Both the position numbers and the translations under genes were made by a program. The notes beneath the pieces are model-generated. The model did not search any database. It was not told where the DNA came from and was given only the letters and a program-made list of their open reading frames with translations. Below are positions 1-11,867 of a stretch of 64,000 nucleotides of DNA, in pieces. Source of the stretch: Siphlonurus alternatus (Eukaryota > Arthropoda > Insecta > Ephemeroptera > Siphlonuridae); NCBI GenBank assembly GCA_949825025.1, contig OX463781.1, positions 33,617,221 through 33,681,220 of the forward strand, in the 5' to 3' direction. How positions within the stretch are numbered: the first letter of the stretch is position 1; every line of letters starts with the position of its first letter.

Positions 1-259
1 GAAAGTTCTTTTTGTGACGTCACGAGACGCCGCTCTTTAAGGGGGCGTTTTCTTACTCGGTCTGACCGGTTTGGCTGTTCCGTTTAGCGAGGCAGGGGGG
101 AAAAGCGGTCAGAATGGTCTATCTTTTTGCAGCAACCAGAGCGACCGTTTCCCCTCCATTTCCCCTCCGAGTGGTCGGCCGACCGGTCTGACCGAGTAAA
201 AAAACAGGTAAGAAAAAGATATGACTTGACGCCGCGTGACGTCACAAATAGGACTTTCA
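1..259. mobile_element. Foldback (MITE-like) element with CRE palindromes, cut by the window edge
   Basis: The two ends are imperfect inverted repeats. Positions 1-75 read GAAAGTTCTTTTTGTGACGT and onward, through a CGCCG block to TTACTCGGTCTGACCGGT. The complement of 180-259 gives GAAAGTCCTATTTGTGACGT, a CGGCG block and TTACTCGGTCAGACCGGT. Each arm contains TGACGTCA (15-22 and 237-244). The centre is GC-richer than the surroundings. No ORF is present, so it is non-autonomous if it is a transposon. The left boundary coincides with the first base of the window, so the true end and any target-site duplication cannot be seen. A long regulatory palindrome is the alternative. Confidence 0.6.
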
Positions 260-1296
260 ATAATTTTCAATAAAAATACTTCCCGGGCTCTAAAAAATCG
301 GAAAAAAATCAGAATAGCATAACTTTTTACCCTCTATCCATTTCTGCAATAAAAAAAATTGAGGACAACACTCCATTCAATTTATTAATTATATTTTTCC
401 TATAACAATAGTTTAGGTTTATAGAAAAAGTCAAAAGTCATACACTTCCATCAGTATATAACTTTATATTGAAATCAATAAAGGTTGCAGCTGCATACAG
501 CTCAGGTTTCTCAAGTTTATTATATATACAATCGCTCTCGAAGCACGGGACTTCGATAAAAATAACTATTTAATTATAAAAATCTTTCTACCAAGTGCAT
601 AAGTGCATTAAAAATTAGATTTTCTTAATTAAAACAGTGCTGAGCAACTTGCACTTGACTGCACAATTCAATGTAATATACCACGTGCAGATCCGCAATT
701 AGCTCTGTGCAAAGCTTCTCATCCACATCTTACTATAATGCTAATAATCGTGGTTCGCCATCGAATACCGCCACCACATACGCCAATCTGATAGGGCCAT
801 TGTAGCACGAAGCTGCATGGGGCTCATTACATCATCAGGCTACACAAAGTCAAACAATAAAATCTCGAGTGCAGATCTTGACCGGGACACGATAAAGGTA
901 AATAACAAGCTCCTTCAACTCCATAATACCGTATACGAAAAAAATTGTTATTCAATTATTGCTATATATAAAAGTTAACTGCACTATAATAACGATGACG
1001 TCATCGCTATTATTAGTATTATTAAATAATAAGTGCACCCGTTTAACCGGTTACAAAAGTTACAATATACGTTCTCGTCTGCATTCAAATCGGTCAAATT
1101 AAGTTTATATTCCCTCCGGAAGTAATAGGATATCCCAAATTTCTGGTCTTCCGGTGCATATTTCTGTTTTTAATTAAATATTCATGTATTAACTTTTGCA
1201 AGGATATTCATTCTGCATGCAAACCGTGCATGTACAGTCAATAGCAAATAAAATGAGTCAACAATGTTCCTTTGTTGTCACGGTACAAAGCGTCAG
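260..1296. other. Non-coding, no gene seen
   Basis: AT-rich sequence with no convincing ORF or exon. It holds one full CRE palindrome (TGACGTCA, 996-1003) and a CCTCCGGAAGT ETS-like site near 1112, which recurs at 17.01 kb. Confidence 0.5.
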
Positions 1297-1439
1297 TTCC
1301 CTCCTTCTACCTTATCACAGCTGTCTACGCATTTTCGCTGTATCAACGATGCCCACTCGATTGTTGAGTGGGCGGGTATCGTTGAGGGTGCGAACATTCT
1401 TGTAGAGCTGTGATAAGCTATAGAATAAGAAGTAGGGAA
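1297..1439. mobile_element. 143-bp foldback element (MITE-like)
   Basis: The left arm starts TTCCCTCCTTCT and runs through CTTATCACAGCTGT, TATCAACGAT and CCCACTC. The right arm is the inverse of the same blocks (GAGTGGG, ATCGTTGA, AGCTGTGATAAG, AGAAGTAGGGAA). The sequence would fold over most of its length around a short loop near 1350-1356. No target-site duplication is obvious. Confidence 0.6.
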
Positions 1440-2318
1440 TTTAAACTACCGTGATGATGACAAAGGACCAAATTGTTAGTTCATTTTATTTGCTATTAAC
1501 TGTACTTTGCTGTAAATTTCAATATATATTATCTATTATATACCAAGTTAACTCAACTGTAGATGCCGCCACGAGGCAAGCAAACACTTTAGTTGACAAT
1601 AAGGTAAGAAAGACAATAAAAACGCCCCCTCCTCCCCAGTTAGCACCCAAGCCCCTTGTTAACTCAGGCCGTTACTGCAAGACTGCAACAATATCTTTGC
1701 ATAACGAGTCAAGGTATACCTTCCATTCTGCAGTAACAATGCATGTAATTTACTTCGACTTTTTCCTTGCAGGTATATTCTTTATTGCTCTCTTAGCGCA
1801 CTTAAACCAGGTGGCAAAATGCTTTTCACTTTTTAAATTGGTTTCACGTTCAAATCAATTTCAGAGTAAATGCAGTACACACTGCAATGTGTGTAATTGG
1901 CATGGTGGGGGGGGGGGGGAATTATAAATAAATTATGGTATATAATTATATGTATTGAAATGAAGCGCGTAATTTAGCATAGCACTTATTTTGCAATGCA
2001 TGGGATGGTTCTTGCATAATATTAAAATAATAGAGCATATTAATGATTATAAAGATTATACGTATTAAATTGAAAATTTCATAAAAAAAATGCAGCAAAA
2101 CAAATCAACACTTAAAGCTTAAAGCATTGTAGTTAAATAACCCTCAGTTGAAAAAGACACTTATATATGTATAGAGAAACTTCATGTCCGTATCTATAAT
2201 TGCTGAAATATTCGCAAGTTCTATCGTTCATTGAAGTAGTGTGTATTTTATAGCACGAAGGCTATATATTATACCCTTGCCTGATTTGCTAGAACTGCAT
2301 CAAGAGACAATGAGATAT
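1440..2318. other. Non-coding, no gene seen
   Basis: This stretch has an open frame at 1451-1927 without recognisable domains, ending in a G run near 1906-1919. Low-complexity AT sequence follows. Nothing supports a gene. Confidence 0.4.
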
Positions 2319-2321
2319 AAT

Positions 2322-2478
2322 GGGTGCGATTCAAGAAGAAGTTAGCCAGATTTCTAACCACGTTTAGATTAACCACGTTTAACTATACCTGTTTTACATG
2401 TTAAACCACCTAGTTAAACATGGTTAAGTTAAACGTGCATGGTTAGGAGCCTGGCTAACTGCTTCGTGAATCGTGCCC
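2322..2478. mobile_element. 157-bp MITE with GGGTGCGATTC/GGGCACGATTC ends
   Basis: The left end reads GGGTGCGATTCAAGAAG then AGTTAGCCAG. The complement of the right end reads GGGCACGATTCACGAAG then CAGTTAGCCAG. Inner blocks (CTAACCA, GTTTAAC) are also inverted. Both ends are flanked by AAT (2319-2321 and 2479-2481), a plausible 3-bp target duplication. There is no coding capacity. The length and duplication fit a PIF/Harbinger-type MITE, but that class is inferred only from the 3-bp duplication. Confidence 0.7.
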
Positions 2479-2481
2479 AAT

Positions 2482-5400
2482 ACATGATCATGTCATAATT
2501 TAATATTCACAATTTTATAGAAAAGATACGGAATTTGATTTTTTTTTTTTAAAAAAAAAGAGAGCTATGGTTGTCAGTCATCTAAAAAAACAAGAATTTT
2601 ATCTTACTTCCTTATAGACTGCGACAAAACACCCAGGGATTCTTGAATAAAATCCTCTAGAGGAACATTCCTGCTGACCCAATGTGTACTGTACGGGCTA
2701 TATGGGTGAAATCGCTGCCTGCTGAGGCACAGCAAGTATACGATATAATGATAATTAATTTTGTCCTGAAATTATCATTTTAAATTCATTTTGTGTAATA
2801 ATATATAGACGTGTTAAAGAAACTTATTATTATTTTGCATGCACTAAAAAAAAACAAAAACAAGATCAAACATACTTATTAAACACTATCGTTCTATATC
2901 AGATTACCCCTATACGTTTAATCTGATAAATTACATGATAAAATAACACGTTAATATCGACTTATTTTTAAGATATAGTAGTTAGAGGAAGATAAACGTC
3001 CTAATCGCCGGTTGTTAAATCTTAATTTCACACTAAAAGAAGTTTGAGCGCGAGATCTTTTTATTTTTACTAGAGAGCAACCTGATATATAGAAAGTTTT
3101 ATTATAGCGGCTTGCGATGACAGATTGCCCGCGCTCAAGTAGTGTCGAGGAGATAATCTTTAAAAAATCAGACACTAGTCACAGTACTCCTCTCAACGCT
3201 TACACAGTGGAGCAAGTCAATAGAAATGTAGTTCATAACAAAAAAATAAATCTCATTCGCCTTATCGATTTCGTCACTTCATCGTCATTTCTAATGCACT
3301 CAAAACCACAACTTTGAGAGCCCGCGCGGTAGCCATCAAGCAATCGCTTATGGCGCGGATGTTTACAGCAAATTTTATATATATGACAAGACAAATAAAA
3401 AGTTATCAACATTTATTATTTTACTTTATTGCCACGTCATCGCTCGAGCGTGCATGAACATGTGTTAACTATAATCGGCTTGGAACGAGCGTGAATATAT
3501 TGCTGCTGCATGCTGCTTATATATTATACAAACTTATTACTTGGGCGTTTATAATATAAGTGGTAGGTAGGTTATAAGATGGATAATATTTTCTGTTCAA
3601 TTTCTCTCACAATAAAAGTGGGAGACGGTCAGGTATGTATAAGAACAGCTTTCTCCACACTGCCATGCAGTAAGTTAATGCTATAATATCTAACTGAGAG
3701 GAGGCATTATACATGTAGGCCATATATAACCTTAAAGTTGGTGTTGGGTCTAATATTAACACCAGTGCTTATTTTATACGCATACATGGATTAATGGTGG
3801 ATCCAAATTAGAGATTGAGCGGCCGGATACAGATTTTTCACACAAAACCTACTATGGTAGATTACTAATATTAATACCTCGATTTCCCAGTTGCAAAGTG
3901 GAAAATTAGCTTGCCAAAAGCATTGATTTTAGTGATTTCACGCGGTGGGCGACAAAATCACGATACGCAATTATTATAAACGTCAATTTGCACCAATGTT
4001 AGAAAATATATAGAGGTGGTATACGATTGTTTTCCATGTTGAAGCATTCTTGCCGACAATATAAAAGATATCGGAAAGTACACACAATGGTTAAGTCTTG
4101 TTTACACGTGTTGGTGAGAGACGACGACCATCACATCACGTGCGCACTGCAGCATTACACGCGACGGTGTGGTCGTGGTGAGAGGCCCAAATCCTCGGGT
4201 TATTAGTGAAAGTGTACCGGATCCCACAGAGTGACTATATATATTTTAATTTATACACCGTCTGTGAGAGGTGTTTGGTGAAAACTAGACAGTAATCAAT
4301 AAAATTGAATACAAAACGCTGCGGTTGTAATGAACAAATGACTATTTATATATTATATTATTATATATTATATAATAAGTGATGAGCCTATCACATAAAA
4401 TTTCCAGTATTCAGGGAGAAGTGACACGTCGCAAAAGAGCAGTAACACTATTTTATATTATTTAATATCACTGTCCCAAAAGCAATTTGATTAACGACAA
4501 CGAAACAATGAAACCTTCAACATTGACCATCAAATCTCTCATTAAGAACTAAAACGGTTGTTAAATTTATAGCATTAAAAAATAAAGTCTAAATTTTCTG
4601 AGACATAATATAGAATCTTATTTGTGTATACCCCTATATCGGAATACTGATCGTTCTAGTATTAATTTAAATTGTTAGTTTGCAACAAACCTATAACAGC
4701 CATGGCTTTTTGTAATTTTTGTCAGATATAGGACTGTATCCGAATAAATTCTCCTCCAAGTATACACAACGTTGATTCTTGATAATGTAATCACCTGTCA
4801 TGAAGTCCTCAGGTACGCATGCTAATCTCTGTTATCACAGTTATAGTCCGCGTGATAACACCTGACTCATCAGTGAATCAGATTTACGTGTGTTGACAAC
4901 ACACGACTGCTTTGGAATGTAACGGCAAAGTAATATATTATGTATTCAAACAGTGGGAAATGAGCAATTAAAAGTTAATTAAGTCAAATATTGCCCATGG
5001 CCGAAGTATTTTAAAACATATCCAAGTTCACATTTTTCATAACAAAATCAACAGCAGCGTTTGTCATTTTACCTTTTCCATGATTTTAAATTCTGTAACT
5101 TCTTTACTTCCATGATCTATGGTAATAAAGAGTTAATCAAAACGCATGAAAGGAACATCAACGACCGAAACATTTAATCTTATTATTTAATAGCAGCTCG
5201 CGTTATAATTATTGTTAACATATTATTGATCAATGTGTGTGAAAAGACGATTAATGAACAAAGATCGAAGTTGATGTCCTCATCGGGATAGCTGGAACGC
5301 ATGCTTCATTTGTTGAAACTGCAGCTCGGACAGAGAGGAAGAGATGCGCAATAATTGCAGTATTGAGGGAGGCAAAAGTGTCAAACATGGCAAAAAGAAT

Positions 5401-5866
5401 ATAAAAAGAAACTACAAAAATATACTCAAAAGTTGCATATACGGTGTACGGCATTTTCTGCTTCTTTTCGCATTAAATTTAATATAAAACTGATTTTTTT
5501 AAACTTTCTTCTTATCTATACACAATGTTTGCAATTTATGCTATAGTGGGAATCTATTTGCCATAATGATTGAAATTCTCAAATTTTGAATTGTCAAACG
5601 TTTTGCAATGCTTCAGCTCCGAATGAGCTGATGAGTGATGAGATCGATTGCACCTCAACAGTTACAATGTGCATTACTTTGGCTGGCGATTGCGCCAGAC
5701 GTGAACATCGCAACAACAATACAAACACACGGTGGCTAGTGGCGGTGCAGCAGTGAAATCAATACAGCTCCTTTGTAAGCGATACACTCCGAGCATCTCG
5801 CGAGTGCACTCAAACAAATTACCAAACTTTTTAAAAATAAACTTTCTCAATAGGAAAAAAACAAAC
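2482..5866. other. Non-coding, no gene seen
   Basis: AT-rich sequence with TA-rich tracts around 4340-4380. Short open frames (for example 3117-3317 and 5251-5454) show no domain, splice context or composition change. No RNA gene was recognised. Confidence 0.5.
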
Positions 5867-6388
5867 TACACTGAAAAAACAGTTGACAGTCTTTGAACTG
5901 TTAGTACAAATTCTACAGTATTCCTTTTAAATATAAACTAGTTATATGTTAAATTCAACAGTTCCAAACACTGTTAAGCGAGGACTGTCAAAATCAACAG
6001 TCTCTACCCTGTTAAATATCAATGTACGCAGTTGCATTGTAAGATTTAGCATTTCAATACGTAAAAGTAGCATTTTACTCTGTTAAAAAGGAAGTACGTT
6101 TTACGGTGTAACTTTTAACCGTGCGAAATTGTTGGAAATTAAATGTTAGAATATGTAAAAAGCAAAGTAACAGTTTGGCAATGTGTAAGCATACATTCAA
6201 CGTTAGAAACTTTGTAACATTTTGAAGTTTCAACGGTTACATTAATTTTAACACATCTACTCTGCAAAAATTAAACGTTTTACCACGTTATAAAATGACC
6301 GTTATTTCTGCGCGACAGACACGTTTTGGTCATTTCCTGTTTCAATCTGCAGGCGTCAGTTCAGTTCTTGTTGTGCTCTCTCTGTGAA

Positions 6389-6934
6389 ATGTATTCTGGA
6401 TCATCAACGGTAAGTTTAATTAATATTTTACTTCCTATAATGTTATGTCATTCATTGTTTTAATAATTGTGTTAATATTTTAAGACACGTGCGGCCAGCA
6501 ATACTGCGTGCCGGAGTGTTTTCGAGGCAAATTCACACGGCCGACGATATTCGAACCGTTGAGGAGCGATGAGGGCTATATAACGCTACACGTGCATATT
6601 TTTTGGTAAGTTGAAGGATTACTTGCCATAAATTTGCAATAATACTAATGCTAGAACTGTGCATTTTTATAGTTGACGTCCATGTGGGGATTATGCATCA
6701 GACTGAATGTCTAGCGAATGCAGTCCAGATTACAACCGCCCTTGTGCTACCACCACTTCCCCGAACGGCCATTCAAACTACCCAGATGGAAAGGAAACCC
6801 AGAATTGACCCTCAAGATGATGCTCCTTTACGTCAGTTGTTGAGTATAATAGTGTAAAAATAGAGTTCAAGTGTGACAAATTTCCATCTTCACCTCATTC
6901 ACAAAATTTATAATGTTTTTAATGTACAAATAAA
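6389..6934 (+). other. Possible intron-containing mini-gene carried in the TIR element
   Basis: A gene-like layout can be read on the plus strand. An ATG at 6389 opens MYSGSST and ends at a donor (ACG|GTAAGT, intron from 6410). An acceptor (TTTTAAG) ends at 6484. A second exon continues in frame for 25 codons to TGA at 6560-6562. A second intron with GGTAAGT at 6606 and TTTTTATAG ending at 6672 follows, then a GC-richer exon, then AATAAA at 6929-6934. The exon segments are more GC-rich than the rest of the element. The predicted product is only 32 residues and matches nothing I recognise. It may be the decayed remains of the element's own gene, a captured host gene fragment, or a non-coding spliced RNA. 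The splice sites are consensus-based guesses. Confidence 0.35.
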
Positions 6935-7139
6935 GTCATCTAATATATTGTATATTGTTTGAATTTTTTTAATTAAATATTTACTATAAATAAATTTTTA
7001 TTTTTTTTTAAATGAATTAACCCTTTTAAATCTTTATTCAGGATTAGCTTGTTTAGTTTGCTCCCTAAACATTATTTAATTATAATATTGTCAATAACTT
7101 ACTATATATTGCTTATGAAACTTGTAATATTTTTTGATG

Positions 7140-7331
7140 GAATGTTCGATAATATAGAAGATGGTGTATTACATGTTGATGCAATTGATCTATTTAATGC
7201 AAACAGTTTTTCTTTACAAGAAAACATTAAGTCCACTTCTACGAAATGGAACTTACGTTTTCTTGTATAAAGAAAAACTGTATGCAATAAATAGATCAAT
7301 TGCATCATCTAATACCAGCTTCTAGAACATT
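7140..7331. repeat. Internal foldback of about 190 bp
   Basis: The left arm blocks are AGAAG, GATGCAATTGATCTATTT, AACAGTTTTTCTTTA and AAGAAAAC. They return inverted at 7255-7331 (GTTTTCTT, AAAGAAAAACTGT, AAATAGATCAATTGCATC, CTTCTAGAACATT). The loop is about 30 bp around 7225-7255. It sits inside the CACTG element, downstream of its poly(A)-like signal. A transcript through it would form a long imperfect hairpin. Confidence 0.7.
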
Positions 7332-7661
7332 ATATATTTAACAGAGTAAAGTTGTAGAATATAAGGAAGTAAATACGTCAGTAGAATCAAGGAATAAACT
7401 GTAGAAATTAAAAGAGTAGAAGTGTTAAAATCAAAAAGATAGAACCTATAAATCTTACATCGCAAACTCTGTCGTTTTTAACATTCATACACTCTACACC
7501 AAATTCTACACATCTAATGTCTAAAATTCAACAGTTCTGAATTTGTAAAAATCTAAAATAGCAACTCTGTTGATTTTAACCAATTTTTATTATGGGTACA
7601 AATACAAATGCGTAAAACAGCTAAATTTAACAGGAAAACTGTCAAGTGTTTTTTCCGTGTA

Positions 7662-10600
7662 TGTATATATTTATCTGTTCAATTTAATTTTACAAACATT
7701 TTCATTTTATTATAATAATAAAATAAATTAGTATAAAATAAGTAGGTAAGTTAAATTTACACATATGATAACATTTCAACTTTATGTATAGAAGAACACA
7801 TGCATGTAGGATACATGCGGGTGTTAACAACGTACAGCCGATTGTTAATGCGTGGCCAACAAGGGGGCAACAAGTGGGGGGCGTGGCAGTGGGCGTTGTA
7901 GGTTAACAATGTCCACCACGACAACGTAATCTTGGTCAAATTACTACGGTCCAGGCATTAGCGCTGATGTGAATCCAGTGAATCTAACAGATACATTTGC
8001 TTCCTCAAGTTAGCTGACTGTCAGTGCTTTAGTATAATTCAATATTTATCCCTTGTCACGGCATTACGACTTGTATATGTCCACAGGTAAATGGACGTGA
8101 AAAGCCGTTTAAACAAACGGCTTTAAATAAATAAACCCCGTCCAGCAGATAAAATATTACTCTTGCTCTGTTTGTGGGCATTGCAACGTGATATAAAATG
8201 AGACGATTTAATGAAAATCACTTTTTGGGATGGTAATACAGGTGTAGATAATAAACTTCCCCAAAAATTACAAATCCACATCTATCTGAACTGCAGCTTC
8301 TACACAGATAAAAATTATGTACAATCGTTGGCACTGCTCGCGAAATACCATGCAAGGTGATTTGTATTATACTTACAACTGCATTTATAAGCAATACATA
8401 AGTAATATAATAATATATTCTAATAATCTGACTAGACTATTAAAGTTGCAAGTACATCGTGTGAACGTATCTTCATAACATAAATAACATTTACAATTGT
8501 ACATTAAAGTGCATGAAAAACAGTTTTTACCAACGGGAATTGTAGCAATAAAACATACTTGAACGTATAAAATATTATAATAATAAAGTATATGCATAAT
8601 AATTTTGTTTGCAGGCAATTTATGTGCTTATGTATAAAAAGGGACAACGCCTTGTTCTGCTAGATGTGATTATGATTAAGGTGGGAAAATATTTTATAAG
8701 TTGTTGCTTCTGCAGGCACAGCAAATAAAACACGAAATGGTTGTTGTTATGACCTTTTTAATTCGCGAGTGGGAGGTAGATACGGTGGCAGCCCCGATAG
8801 AGGGCAGCACCGCTTGCCTTTAGATTGGGGTCATTGAAACCGACGCAAGCAGCAGCAGCGGCGAACATTCATCGCCGCTACACCAACAGATTGCACAAAA
8901 CCGACCTCCGTCAGCAAACCTATACCATCCAGTTCCTTTTATCCGACTGTGCATCTCGGAACAGCATGAACTTTACCCTTGTCTTTCTTACTGTTCAAAG
9001 CTGTAACTCCAAGACTTGCAGATTTACAATTTAGGGTATAAAAACACATTTAAAAAAAACTATACTCAAAAGAGCTTACCACAACCTCCACGACATAGAC
9101 TTCATGATTTCGCCAAACACATAAGATTATAAAAAATCTCATTATCAGTCTGCCCTCTGCAATTTTAAGGCAGTGGGCATATACTTGTGATCCGGGAGTA
9201 TACTGTATATATTATATCATCTGCATATACGTAAGACAGGGAAAATAACGACAAACTATTAAAATTAGCCCTTGCATGCTTTATGACAAGTCTTATATAA
9301 TATATGGACATGACATGGACTTATCAGATCAGTGATATGAAGGAGGTTTGGGGGTTGAAAGTGCATACAGGGTCGACACGAGATCCGGACCGCGGATTAG
9401 GGGTGACCCACACCAATCGGGAAAGCATAACTCCTCACCAATAAAATGTTGATTAATAATTCCTCAGCGCATTATGCTGTAAAGTCCATGCAGATCATTG
9501 TTACTTTGCAGCCAAGGAAGTCAACAACACCATAATTGTATGGAAGAAAATGAATAAAGATTGTTTTTACGACTAAAATAATAGTGTTACAAATTGTTTT
9601 AATTTAAGGTTTCTTTGAAATGGTGCTATAATAAATTTAAATGCTAAACAAATTAACTCAGATTTCTAAGCTGTAAAACTTCATTAAAAATGCATGCACG
9701 TGGTAATTTGCTACATGCGCAACTCATAAAAATTTATCGCCGTATACTTTATAAAAAAAAAATGTTTTTCATGTGCGTCATATTAGGACGTGAGCTAATA
9801 AAAGTTATTACGCACATCTGTTTTCATGATGTCGTCAAGTCAAGCATTGCAAGTGAATTAATATATACGGTCAATATCATAATAAACTGACTCGTGAAAT
9901 TTTATGAGGTATACTTCAATTGAAAAGGCGCAACAAAAAAAGTTGTTTTCAAACCTTAATAAAAATTACAAAAAATATTATAAAATTTGTATAGAGAACA
10001 ACCACATGCAGCGCTCTAGCATCTAAGAAGTAGAAATGACTGACCAATCTGACCATCCTGACTGAGGTTTCCAATGGTTCCCTCAGTCACAACCAGGGAA
10101 ATGTAAACGGATTATGCAATGCCCAGCACCTCAGCCGGATGGGAAGGACCTATAAAACAAAATCCTAAGCAGCGAGTCATAACAAATTTGGCCAACAATT
10201 TGGCCAACACGAAAAAAAAATTCAATAATTCCTATACTATCATATTATATTTTTATTTAATATATAAATATGATCAGATGATCAGACACTGAAGTTGACA
10301 CTGCGATTAGTTTATATTAATCATAAACAACAATAGAAAGTAGTGTAGAACAATGAGTCAATGTAAACATTATTGTAAAACGATTACAAATAATGATCAT
10401 GTTATATGAACTATAAATTTCGTGATAAATACGATATAACTCACGGTATACATATGACACCCCGTATATACTCGCTTATAGGTCATGAAATGAACACATC
10501 GTAAACAAACGATGGTCAAATTATTAAATTTCAACTACAAAAGCCGTGAACTACGTCATTGTGGCAACAATTCACCGAAGCTATCCATTATATTAAAGAC

Positions 10601-11776
10601 AATAGTGACGACGGCATTAATCATCGCCGCCATTTTTGGTCTGAGGTATGAGAATGACTGCAGCAGCCCGCCGAGGTGTTCATATGATAACGATATAATC
10701 TGTACGTATACATCCCTCTGACCAGTCGCTCGACTGCGGTAGTAATCGATATGCGAGACGTTTTCGCAGCACAGGGCCATAAATTTAATGTTTCCAAGCA
10801 AATTCGACTCTGTTATAAAAAAACAAATATGGCTTCCATACGATTTCACAGCAAGTGCGCTACATATACATGACAAAATCGGGCAGAAATCCACCACAAG
10901 ATTTTACAGCATTATTTGCGTTCAAAATGTTTAAGTTTGCATGCGAACTTACATACGGACATAGCTTGTAATAACTATAATGATGCATGCAATATATTTT
11001 TTTTTTTTCTTATTTCAAGACATGTTATTTATATGACAAACAATATAAAATGTATGGGCACGACAACATGTACATCATTAATCACGAATAACGTATCAAA
11101 AAACAACAAAACAGAACACAATACTATCCAACTCGAGGCTATACAAATATATTATGTATAACACAACAAAAGCAATAATCAGGAGCACTGAAAAGTTGCA
11201 GTGCATGCGTTTCTATTGAAACATTAAATTGTATCGATGTCTTCCATATAAGAATGGGTACACGTTTATATATATTTAGAGAGAGAGAGATCAGTCATAT
11301 TCTAGTCGATGGGGACACCCGAGTGTATATTCCTATACTGCATAATACTGCAAGCGTGAGATCTATATGTGTACTATATGTGTAATATTTGAAAGGAGCG
11401 TATGTGAAACGAAAACTTTCATCATGTATCATGCAAGTCTATATAAGAAAAATAAATTTGACAAATAAAAAGGTATCAAGTCTCCGACCAATATGACAAA
11501 ATCGTTATAGAAACACGTCTCACCCTATAACATGCAAGTGACCTAATGGTGTATGCGAATTATTTGTGACTATTACTGCAAAAGTCACCATCAGCTCAAC
11601 CCACACAATTACCTCCTCTGTCCTCGGCCAGCTAAATAGCACGATGAAATTATCTCACCATGATATTATATACACAAAGAGTTGGACTCTTGAGCTCTAC
11701 TTGCCACGAGCTGCATGCAATGAGCCACTATATATGCAGTTTCCGTGTAATATCTGCAACTTAGCCGCTATCGCTT
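7662..11776. other. Non-coding, no gene seen
   Basis: AT-rich sequence with no recognisable gene. It contains a perfect hairpin at about 8099-8122 (AAAGCCGTTT, 4-nt loop, AAACGGCTTT) and a (GA)n run near 11280. Open frames at 10512-10721 and 10556-10897 overlap on opposite strands and have no known domains. Confidence 0.5.
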
Positions 11777-11867
11777 TCAGTTATTATCAAACACTGAAGA
11801 CATAGCTAAGACATTTAAGTTAAAATATATAATTGGAGATATATTTGACACAAAAGACACCGTTTCT

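Larger units (their letters stand above)
5869..7659 (+). mobile_element. 1.8-kb TIR element, CACTG ends, TA target duplication
   Basis: The left terminus reads CACTGAAAAAACAGTTGACA. The complement of the right terminus reads CACGGAAAAAACACTTGACA, two mismatches in about 22. A TA dinucleotide flanks each end (5867-5868 and 7660-7661). The roughly 400 bp inside each end are crowded with short ACTGTT/AACAGT motifs (for example near 5880, 5900, 5960, 5975, 5998, 6010, 7530 and 7569), as in elements whose transposase binds repeated subterminal sites. CAC ends with a TA duplication recall the Mirage branch of the CACTA/Mirage/Chapaev superfamily. No transposase is encoded, so the copy is non-autonomous. 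It holds a gene-like spliced segment and a foldback, listed separately. Confidence 0.75.

Noticed and set aside
1451..1927. 158-codon plus-strand frame
   Set aside because: AT-rich, low-complexity translation ending in a poly-glycine from a G run. No homology recognised.
10512..10897. Opposite-strand open frames of 69 and 113 codons
   Set aside because: Neither has a domain or splice context. They overlap each other, as expected by chance.
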